Of a stretch of 12,553 nt of DNA, positions 1 to 7,407 are shown one piece after another. This DNA comes from Chromera velia. Lineage: Eukaryota > Sar > Chromeraceae. Every line of letters begins with the position of its first letter. Within the stretch, counting starts at the first letter, position 1. Position numbers and translations under genes: made by a program. The notes beneath the pieces are model-generated. The model saw only the letters and a program-made list of their open reading frames with translations. It made no database searches and was not told the DNA's origin. The stretch lies in contig JAHBMJ010003186.1 in NCBI GenBank assembly GCA_018398765.1, positions 1 through 12,553 of the forward strand, given 5' to 3'.

Positions 1-40
1 GGGGGGGGAGGAAGGGAGGGAGGGAAGGAGGGAGGGAGTG
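1..40 (+). repeat. G-rich (GGGA)n-type simple repeat
   Basis: A run of G followed by degenerate GGGA/GGAAG units at the window edge. Confidence 0.85.
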
Positions 41-910
41 AAAGAGAGATCGATATGCTTGCCTTTACTGCCTCAGAAAAACAGTGTCACTCCGATTGGT
101 CTCCTTTTTGTGTGTCTTTTTGAAAAAGCACAGACAATTTTGAAAGAGAGTAGCGAATGCACACGAAAATGAAAACGCCCCTGCTCTGACACATCCTGAT
201 TTGGTGAAGAGAAGTGAAACAGGGTTGGAGACGGGGAGACGGATGATCGAACGAGAGAATATCAAGAAGAACTGGAAGTTTCCGCAGTAGGTGGAGGCTT
301 CGTTTCTTCGAAATAAAATGCTTTGGTGAAAGAAGTGAATGTTTTAAAGAACTGAGTAGCGTTTTTCTATGCTAAACTTGCAGCCAAAGTGACTGTTGGA
401 GGTGGTCCCTGGTGCCGAAGTGGACTCCTGCGTGCTTGCAAGCCGCATGGCGCGGGCCCACCAAAGACCCCGGCACTGAGTGAGTCGGTCGGGCTCACTA
501 CCGCGTGTGGACAAATGGGAAAAAAAATGTGGACAAAATGTGCTCACTGTATTAATTGAGGGGAGGGGATATATATACAGGTTGATTGATTGATCGACAT
601 CAAATAATGTGTCGACCCTCATGAACGCTGTATATAAGGGAATATTAAAGAGATCATTGAAGTCAGCGACAGCGGTGAGTGATCAAAGCATGCATTCAAC
701 CCTTTTTTGTGATCAGGACTTGAGTGCTCTCTCCATCGTGACCAACAAAAACACAAACAATTTTTCTTGATACAGAGTGCTGACTTGCTCCATTCCACTG
801 TGTTTGTAGCTATACCCACCTTTTACTTTTCTTCTGCAACGGTTTCTTCGAATTGACGTACTCGAATTTTCTATTCTCAAGACACTTTCACTTAATTCGC
901 TCAATTGCAG

Positions 911-946
911 GCTGAAGAGGAGCAACAAGAAGAAGACAGAGACAGG
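911..946 (+). other. Candidate 36-bp mini-exon, no homology
   Basis: A good acceptor (TCAATTGCAG) and donor (GTATGT) bracket 36 bases coding AEEEQQEEDRDR in phase 0 or LKRSNKKKTET in the phase compatible with the kinase exon at 1240. Neither matches PKA sequence expected before DTKVLVKELL. The splice signals are the only support. Confidence 0.2.
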
Positions 947-1053
947 GTATGTCTGTCTTTCTGGAACGACCGGCCAGATACAGCTATGGAGACACTGCTT
1001 GAATTGGTCAGTTGTTCAATGACAGACTGAGAGATTGACTCACTGTTTAAGGG

Positions 1054-1140
1054 TCTGACTGACTGGCTGACTATCTGTCAGTGACTGATTGATTGACTGA
1101 CTGACCGACTGAGTCGGAGATGAATGAGTGAATGAATGAA
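1054..1140 (+). repeat. Degenerate GACT/GATT and GAAT tetranucleotide repeat
   Basis: Repeated GACTGACTG and GATTGATTGACTGACTGACC units pass into (GAAT)n at 1121-1140. It lies upstream of the kinase exon, probably intronic. Confidence 0.8.
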
Positions 1141-1144
1141 TTAA

Positions 1145-1154
1145 TGTGTATGTA

Positions 1155-1185
<31 letters not shown>

Positions 1186-1239
1186 ATGTGTATGTGCATG
1201 TGTGTCAGTGTGTGTGTGCGTGTGGATCTGTGTGTGCAG
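1145..1239 (+). repeat. (TG)n microsatellite running into the acceptor of the kinase exon
   Basis: Near-continuous TG dinucleotides with TATG and CATG interruptions, ending TGTGTGCAG directly at the exon boundary. The GT tract takes the place of a normal polypyrimidine tract. The BCKDHA exon 4 acceptor has the same look. Confidence 0.9.
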
Positions 1240-1335
1240 AGACACGAAGGTTCTTGTGAAGGAGCTCCTTCAAGCAGATCTCTCAAAGCGCTGGGAAAAT
1301 CTAAAGAACGGAGTCAGGGACATCAAGGAGTGCAG
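1240..1335 (+). CDS. Single exon of a cAMP-dependent protein kinase catalytic subunit (C-lobe)
   Basis: One exon, GTGTGCAG before it and donor GTGGGT after it, phase 2 at both ends. It encodes DTKVLVKELLQADLSKRWEN and then LKNGVRDIKEC. This matches the PKA catalytic C-lobe block D-L-x-K-R-x-G-N-L-K-N-G-x-x-D-I-K that follows the kinase core and precedes the HRWF element. PKG and AKT are less likely because LLQxDLxKR and NLKNG are PKA-type. The normally conserved Gly of RxGNLKNG is Glu. A live gene should continue with an exon starting N-TGG-TTY and a C-terminal tail. I could not find either in 1336-7300, nor a convincing upstream exon in 1-1239, so a partial gene, a decayed copy or very large introns are all possible. 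Confidence 0.8.
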
Positions 1336-2069
1336 GTGGGTCGGTTGGTTGGTCAGTCAGAGCGGGAGGATCGAGGAAGGTTGCGACGTTTCTGTCTGGT
1401 TAGAGGTTGGGGGGTGGACTTTGCCTCTGTATCTGTTTGAGCCTTTTTTTTACTGGTTGACTAGCTGTCAAACTGTTTGACCGGTTGATTGATTGCTAGA
1501 TTGATTGACTAACTAACTCAAGAACGGACTAAGTGGCCGACTCCTCCGTGTTTGTCATCATACTAAATCATCTCTTAACATCGTTTGCTTGCCTGATCTT
1601 CACTGAATTGTTCCTGGACGGGAACGTTCATTTAATTGACATGTAGGAAGAGGGCCAGGCCTTTGGATCGTCATTCAGGTTGAGGTCTTCGCGGCCCTCC
1701 GTGAATCAGGGGCGGTAGAGGTAGGAATGAAATTAGGGGTTTGCATCGTTTTAGTGATTTCGATGTTTCTGTCTCAATCAAGTTGAAACGAGAAAGAAGG
1801 GGGAAAACGTGGGTTGAGATGTCATGTGAAAGACAGAAAATTCATAGTGGAGGAAAAGTATGCAGACTTCCAAAAAAAGGAGAGAAGAAAGACAAGAGTG
1901 GCAGACATACAACAAAAAATCGAAATATAAAGATATTTAAATTCATTAATGCACGGAAAGATGAACTCGGATGGGTGTTAGATTTCTTTTTTTCGTTGTC
2001 TTCGGTTGGTTTGCATGATCTTTTTCATCCAGACAAGTAGTGACCAAAAACATAAAATCAGAGTACGCA
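1336..2069. other. Stretch without a recognised gene
   Basis: It starts with the kinase exon's downstream donor. It contains GATT/GACT repeats around 1479-1518 and a lysine-rich plus-strand frame at 1741-2040 that has no recognisable family and no good splice context. Confidence 0.5.
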
Positions 2070-2070
2070 C

Positions 2071-2103
<33 letters not shown>

Positions 2104-2108
2104 GAGAG
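2070..2108 (+). repeat. (GACA)n microsatellite
   Basis: About seven uninterrupted ACAG/GACA units flanked by GAGA runs. Confidence 0.9.
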
Positions 2109-2335
2109 GGAGGTTCGATCGTTGAGAAGCACGACCAGAGAGGCATACATAATCGAATGATCCCACCACCATCTGATTCAGAGGAGAATCTGATGCCATG
2201 TGTTAGCAAAACCCATGTAAGAGAAAGACAGACTCTCAAGGACCCGCATGATGAAAGCGCCCAGCCAAAAAAGGCGCAGCTGCCAAGCAACTCGCAGCCA
2301 TATGGTCACACATGCACATGTGCACGCGCATAGTA

Positions 2336-2352
2336 TTACACATATACAGACA

Positions 2353-2384
<32 letters not shown>

Positions 2385-2500
2385 TACACATATACACACA
2401 TACACACATACACACACACACACACACATACACACATACATACACACATATACATACACATACACATACACACACATATACATATACACGCACACACAGA
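2336..2500 (+). repeat. Compound (CA)n/(TACA)n microsatellite
   Basis: About 165 bp of alternating CA with TA and TACA interruptions. The long His/Thr/Tyr or Val/Cys frames across it on both strands are artefacts of the repeat. Confidence 0.95.
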
Positions 2501-4090
2501 GGCATGCGCACATGCACACTACCACCCCCATCCGCTAAACCTCGCCAACCTCTCCCCCCAAAGCGCCCCCTCCCCAGCCTACCCTACACCCCTGCACCCA
2601 GCAACAACTCAACCCCTCCAACTGTCCCCAACCACTCATGTAACTACAATGGCCCTTCCATCCGTCCGTAGACACTCAAGGGACCCAGCCGAAGAACAAA
2701 AAAAGGTGCCAGGAAGAGAACATTGAGGGAATGTATCTGAAACACCAGTCACAAAAGGCATGGGGCTCTCTCTCTGCGCCAAGAGGAAGGAGATCTACAA
2801 GGGGGTGGAAAGACACACATGCGAAGAGTGGGAAACTTCACCTGTGGGTGGTCACAGTACCTGCTCTACCTTTCAAAGGGTCAATTGCCATTTCCCTCAG
2901 GGTGACGTGGAGGACTTCTGTAGAGTCATTTACGCAGCCAGCGAGCTCTCTTGGCGGGTTGTCGGCGTATCTGCACAATCAGTGACCCTGCGGTGAATGT
3001 GTCTCTGGAAACTCGCAACATTTCCTGCCTAGGTCGCTCTGAAGGTCTGTCTGGAAATAGCTCTCCTCACTTTTGTCTTTTTCGGCATTGGTCTCATACA
3101 CTGTCATGAGTTTCACTAGCACCGGATCACTGTGGGGAACGAGTGATTGCCTTAGGGATATGCTGAAAAGACAAAAGTGAGGGGACGGGCCCGGTTGTGA
3201 ACAACTAGGGTGATTAGGGACTTTTTTTTTGCAGGGAGCACTGCAGGATGTTGATTCAACTTGAACTTATTGAAAGCCCAGAGAGGCACATTAATCTGAA
3301 TGATTGAATATAGATGGATTGGCTTGGTCGATGTTATTTTCTCACAAGCGTCCCTTTCCTTTCTTACCTGCTTGTATTTTCCCCATTCGTGCCCCGACGG
3401 GACAACGGGACGTTAAGACGGAACCCCAATGCTAAATTGGTCTCTTCTTCCAAAGAATGGACCTGCGGACACACTGCTCAACAAAAACAAGTCGAACACG
3501 AGCGTATCTGCATCCTTTCTTGCATTTCTGCATAGCATTCTGTAAAATGAAATTGTTTTGTGAAGGGTCCAACATAACTCAAATGGAATTTGATTTCCAC
3601 CATTTATGTCAGTCTTCTGTCTTGCAAGGTCCCAGCCTTGTTTTTTTTTTTTTATTAGTAATACTATCAACAAGAACAGACAATCAATTGTGCCTTAAAT
3701 TAATGCCTGCAGGATGAGTATATTGCAGACGAAACTTATCTCTTTCTGATCGGGTAGACTTTCTGAAGGAGAGTGCAGAGCTCTAGCTCACAGTGCCAAC
3801 CCCGTCCGCCCGCCTGCCCGCCCACTCGTCCCTTCATCGACAGGCTCCGACAGCCCCCCCCCCATCCCATCCCGCCCCTCCCACAGACAGGGCGACTGTC
3901 CTGCCTGTCTCTTCAATTCACCAGCCAGGCTCTACGTTCACCTACCATCATATTGATCAGATCGGCCATTCCATTCCATTTCACTCCTGATTACAGAGAC
4001 CCCCAACCGCGGTATCCATCTCACAACACTCACTCGTCGATCAATCTAGCACCTGCAAACTCAATTAATTCAGAAACGCAGCTCTGAGGG
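2501..4090. other. Intergenic or intronic stretch, weak candidates only
   Basis: It is C-rich at 2519-2670. It holds the exon-like interval 2901-2992 and a strong polypyrimidine acceptor at about 3225-3235 (T-run then GCAG), followed by only 24 open codons. A C-run lies at 3854-3893. Nothing is recognisable by homology. Confidence 0.5.
2901..2992 (+). other. Candidate internal exon, unrecognised
   Basis: The pyrimidine-rich acceptor CCATTTCCCTCAG and donor GTGAAT bracket 92 bases open in one frame, coding GDVEDFCRVIYAASELSWRV and continuing VGVSAQSVTL. Stops close the frame that would be in phase with the kinase exon at 1240. I do not recognise the peptide. Confidence 0.22.
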
Positions 4091-4097
4091 TGCCGAG

Positions 4098-4230
4098 AGA
4101 AATCAAGAGAGTCGACAGAGCAGAAAGGGCACAACAAAAGCAGAGAAAGGAAAGAGAAAGATACTAGAAAAAGAAAAAAGAAAGGCAAAAAAGAAAGAGA
4201 GACAGGAGACACAGAGAGGCGAGAGAGACA
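4098..4230 (+). repeat. Purine tract (GA/A-rich)
   Basis: About 130 bp composed largely of A and G, with GAAAG-type units. A pyrimidine tract follows on the same strand at 4462-4513. Confidence 0.8.
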
Positions 4231-4461
4231 AATTTTATCAGCAAATGCGTGGGCATAGATGCTTTGCATGACTGGCACTGACTGCAGAACTATCCGAATA
4301 TGATTGCTCATGCATGCTCTGTTCTGATATCATGCAGAGAAGATCGGGAGGGAGAAGAAGAAGAAGATGATGATGACAAAGAAGATAAAGAATGAAGAGG
4401 TTTGACTGCCTCTTCGAGTCACTTCGGCCATGTATGAGGTTTGTCATGAATGCGGATATGA

Positions 4462-4513
4462 TTTCTCCACTCTTGTCCCCTCTCTTCTCTTCTTTTCTCT
4501 TCTCTTCTGTTGC
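4462..4513 (+). repeat. Pyrimidine tract (CTCTT)n
   Basis: Almost pure CT sequence with TTCTCT units. It is partly complementary to the purine tract at 4098-4230. Confidence 0.8.
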
Positions 4514-4725
4514 CTCACTTTTTATCCAGTTGAAGAGGCAGCGGTGGGGGGATACGTCAGACAAGGAATCCTCCTCTCTTCTCTCCTTTTTCCGTTGCTC
4601 TAGAGCGGTGTCCGTTATTGAACCTCTCTCCACTTTACTTGACTTCACTACTCAATTCGCCTCTAAGACTTTTATCTTCCTTCCGTCCCCTCTTTTTCGC
4701 TCTTGAGACTCTGTACATAATTCAG

Positions 4726-4833
4726 GTGGGGATGGTTGGGGACGTAGAATATGTGGAATTTGTCTTTGAACACCTCACAAATTTAATGAAGGAGAAGAAG
4801 AGATTGGTTGCAAAAGACGGGGAGAGGGAGTAG
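4726..4833 (+). other. Candidate terminal exon, unrecognised
   Basis: The acceptor-like sequence CATAATTCAG is followed by 35 codons and TAG, beginning VGMVGDVEYVEFVFEHLTNL and ending in a charged tail. Composition is protein-like but I recognise no family. In the phase left open by the kinase exon at 1240 it would read R-W-GWLGT-stop, which supplies the expected R-W but then truncates. That match could be chance. Confidence 0.2.
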
Positions 4834-5842
4834 GAGACGTTGCTGGATTGACGAAAAGAAATGTGTTTTCCTTAATTCACTCTTCGGGAGGAGAGGAAGT
4901 TCACCAGATTCCGGTTTCACGGTGTGAGGTCGAAGTGAGGAACTCCAATAGGATTTTGTGCCTTTCCATCGTTTTCTTTCTTCCTTTGTTAAAAGTTTGT
5001 TTCCTTTCTTATACATACAAGTTCTTTCTACATGCCTGTGAAAACCGTTTTCCCTCCCTATAATCGGCTTTTTGCAAGTTTTTGGGTTTTTTTCCGTCTT
5101 TTTATAGAATCAGGCCATCAGACTCAGCTAAACATGCTTAAAGTCAATTGTTTCTTAACAGCTTGTGATCTGTTGTAATCTGTTGATGGGTTGTTCCCAG
5201 TTTTTCTAATTTAGGCTACTTGACTTGCTTTATCTAGAGCTTCATTCATCCTCATACATTCATGCAAATCGATGGAGGGCATACACACATACACGTACCG
5301 TAGTACATTTAATTGGCACAGTCAATACATTCAATCATTAGATCCTAGCCGAATTCAATCGATCTCTAGATCGATGTTAATCAATATTGTCAAACCTAGT
5401 AAATTTTGCTTTAAATGGTATGGTTTAATTTATGCATACTACTATTAATTCATTAATTTTAATTTTGATATTTATAGTATGTCTCTAAACTACTAGCATG
5501 TCTACTAGTTAGTTGTCTGTTATTGTTAATGCTCCAGCTAGTGCTATTGTGTGAGTTATTTTCAGTATGATGGTATTAATTGATGAGTCGGTATATATAA
5601 AAGTGTCTAGAAAAGTATAAATGTTAAACGATTTATTAATGTTATAGTCACTAAGTTAGGGGTCAATGATTATAAACCTAGTTATAAACCTTTAAGTTAT
5701 AATAAACCGTATAAGATCAAAAATCATAACTGTATACAGTCTTAAAATGCTTAAGCTTGGTACTACAGATATGGACTATAATATGAATTTAGACATGTAT
5801 AAATCTAGGTATAAATCGAAAAACTGTTAGAAACGGTGCGCT

Positions 5843-5865
5843 ACTACATGATCAACATAACATGA
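5843..5865 (+). repeat. Left copy of imperfect direct repeat
   Basis: It reads ACTACATGATCAACATAACA and then TGA. It pairs with the copy at 6053-6072, with one missing C and one two-base gap. Confidence 0.55.
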
Positions 5866-6052
5866 AGCAGCCTCGCTCATGCGTAAGCAGGCCCTGCCAG
5901 AAGTGGAAGAGTTCGAGAAGAAATGTAGTTGTTGAGCTAGTTTGCCAAATATTGCCGAGCGAGGGTCCATCTTTAACAATCTGCCTTGCATGTCGTGACT
6001 TGCCGAACGCTAGACGCCTACTATGGGCCGATGGCGATGGCGTATGATGATG

Positions 6053-6072
6053 ACTACATGATAACACATATG
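6053..6072 (+). repeat. Right copy of imperfect direct repeat
   Basis: It reads ACTACATGATAACACATATG and then A. With the left copy it brackets a more GC-balanced segment of about 187 bp inside the AT-rich island. Confidence 0.55.
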
Positions 6073-6557
6073 ACTGCATGACAGTGTGTCATATACTATA
6101 TATATTTTTTTTCATTGCAAATATTTAAATTTCGTAATATCAATCAGCGAAAGTCACTTTAGTAGTCTGTCCCATCGGCCTTCGGACTGAGGCACACAGA
6201 GACACTGGCATTGAAATTCGATCAGCATGCTTGCAATACAAGTAAAGAAGGCCGGAGTAGATGTGCCTCGATGCATGCATATCCTCCAACTGGCATATGC
6301 ACCCTTTTCATTGAATGGTGCAACAGCCGCTTCTACAGCCGCTTGCATCTTGACTCTGTTTGAGCCGTTGCTGACAGTCGCAAGTTTGCGTTTGTTGCCT
6401 TGTTTGCTATGGACTCCGTTCTTTCCCACAGAGGCGCAGTGGGTCAGCGTGACGACTTTGGCGAGGAAGAAAGGGGGTGAGCGGATAAGACTAAGGGGTT
6501 CGTCATGCCTGCAGGCTTGCTGGTCGAGTGAGGAGGCCATCGTGAGAAGAGCGACAC

Positions 6558-6665
6558 CTCCTTTGGGCGTCGGTCATCAATGCATCCATCTGCTTGGCCA
6601 GTCTTTTGTCGTCCTCTTTCTGTCTTTTGTCATCTCTTTGCAAGCCTCTCTTGGTCAATCGGTTT
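6558..6665 (-). other. Candidate minus-strand exon, charged helix
   Basis: The acceptor TGCCTTCTAG and donor GTGTCG bracket 108 bases that are open in one phase. They code NRLTKRGLQRDDKRQKEDDK followed by RLAKQMDALMTDAQR, a highly charged, probably helical segment. It lies downstream of BCKDHA on the same strand. No start exon or partner exon could be identified and no family is recognised. Confidence 0.22.
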
Positions 6666-6931
6666 CTAGAAGGCAAGACATGAGCGGAAAGACAGAGGTG
6701 AAGGGATCGGGGGCAATTCACATTCAGTCACTCGCGTGCATCCGACCTCCTTCGTCAGAGCGAGTGCATGGGTGTGGGGAGGGGGTCGTGTCGTCAGCCA
6801 TACAACCACACAGGCAGGCAGACAGCGAGCGAGCGAGAGAGAAATTAAATCAGACGGATGGGGGTGGGGGGAGCCTTTGCTTCCTTCTCTCCATTCCTCT
6901 CACTCTATTGGCCCCCATCTTTGTTGGCCGA

Positions 6932-6977
6932 TGTCTGCCTGCCTGTCTGTCTGTCTGTCCACAATAACAGGCAGACA
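6932..6977 (+). repeat. (CTGT)n run with a 10-bp inverted repeat
   Basis: TGTCTGCCTG (6932-6941) and CAGGCAGACA (6968-6977) are perfect complements around a 26-base loop containing (CTGT)n. It is probably a by-product of tetranucleotide repeats rather than a terminator. Confidence 0.6.
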
Positions 6978-7201
6978 GAGAAAACGAAAGGAAAGGAAAG
7001 GGAAGCATTCGCATCTCATCACAAGAGAGTGAGTGAGAGCGCACATGCGGAGACATTAAACGTTGCGTGAGGGGGGGAGACAAAACGAGGGGAAGTGTCA
7101 CATTCATTCATGCACAAACGTGTTTGATTGGTTGCATTGATTCAATGATTGATGAGCACCTTTCACTTTCTTTGGCCGAAGGACAGAACACCCACGTCCG
7201 T

Positions 7202-7227
7202 TTCCTTCCTTCCTTCCTTCCTTCTTT
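7202..7227 (+). repeat. (TTCC)n microsatellite
   Basis: About six TTCC units. Confidence 0.9.
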
Positions 7228-7304
7228 CCACTCGAGCATGCACGAACGTACTGATTCCTTCCTTTCTCTTCCGTTCATTCAACAGCCTTTTTTCAGCTTT
7301 ACAT

Positions 7305-7320
7305 GCACACACACACACAC
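7305..7320 (+). repeat. (CA)n microsatellite
   Basis: Eight CA units just beyond the BCKDHA stop codon, in its probable 3' UTR. Confidence 0.85.
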
Positions 7321-7362
7321 GCATGCAGACATCTTTGCAGACAGACAGACAGAGGAGGGAGC

Positions 7363-7407
7363 CTAGATGCCCAACTCTCCAGGCTCGTATCTGTCCTTCT
7401 TATACAC
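7363..7407 (-). CDS. BCKDHA: BCKDHA exon 11: C-terminal tail and stop
   Basis: The acceptor CTGCTTGCAG is followed by [14 protein letters not shown] and TAG. It joins exon 10 in phase 0 to give [19 protein letters not shown], making the total length family-typical. The tail itself is lineage-variable, so this exon rests on splice signals, phase and length rather than strong homology. Confidence 0.8.
   Translation of the reverse strand: MYKKDRYEPGELGI

Larger units (their letters stand above)
1..1053. other. Stretch without a recognised gene
   Basis: Beyond the G-rich edge and the weak mini-exon candidate at 911-946 I see no supported coding sequence. There is a perfect donor-like GTGAGT at 675-680 and a GC-richer patch at about 400-490. 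If the kinase gene at 1240 is real, this could be its upstream intron. Confidence 0.5.
5090..6150. other. AT-rich island
   Basis: Composition shifts sharply to AT-rich here, with TTAATTAAT-, TATAAACC- and TATAAATC-type motifs and few of the GA/GT microsatellites seen elsewhere. Repeated TTATAAACC-like units occur around 5670-5708, and the 8-bp inverted repeat ATCGATCT/AGATCGAT lies at 5358-5375. Only short frames are open in any direction. Possible origins are intergenic spacer, an organelle-derived insertion or a decayed mobile element. I recognise no organellar gene. Confidence 0.6.
6151..7362. other. Downstream flank of BCKDHA, no recognised gene
   Basis: It includes the 3' side of BCKDHA on the minus strand, the charged-helix candidate at 6558-6665 and several microsatellites. 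A 246-codon plus-strand frame (6227-6967) ends in repeat-coded sequence, has Cys/Leu/Ser-rich composition and matches nothing I know. A 128-codon minus frame (6154-6540) is likewise unassigned. No clear polyadenylation signal was seen. Confidence 0.5.

Noticed and set aside
406-493. GC-richer patch whose one frame loosely recalls a kinase activation segment (TVGGGPW...KPHGA...PALS)
   Set aside because: The APE and DWW residues are missing, the match needs several indels, and other frames contain stops. It is too weak to call even as a relic.
2178-2671. Long Cys/Val-rich and His/Thr-rich frames on both strands
   Set aside because: They are translations of the CA/TACA microsatellite.
3236-3307. 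Strong T-run acceptor followed by an open frame
   Set aside because: It stays open for only 24 codons before a stop, with no homology. In the kinase phase it lacks the expected Trp-Phe.
3773-4087. Proline-rich plus-strand frame
   Set aside because: A product of the C-rich low-complexity tract.
6154-6440. Minus-strand frame with NGSNRVKMQAAVEAAV, resembling a helix-turn-helix start
   Set aside because: Only a vague pattern. There is no second helix signature and no catalytic domain or terminal repeats to suggest a transposase.
6227-6967. 246-codon plus-strand frame
   Set aside because: Composition is biased, it ends in CTGT-repeat-coded sequence, and it has no recognisable domain or intron structure.
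6932-6977. Hairpin as a transcription terminator
   Set aside because: Bacterial-style terminators are not expected in a eukaryotic nuclear gene, and the arms are explained by tetranucleotide repeats.
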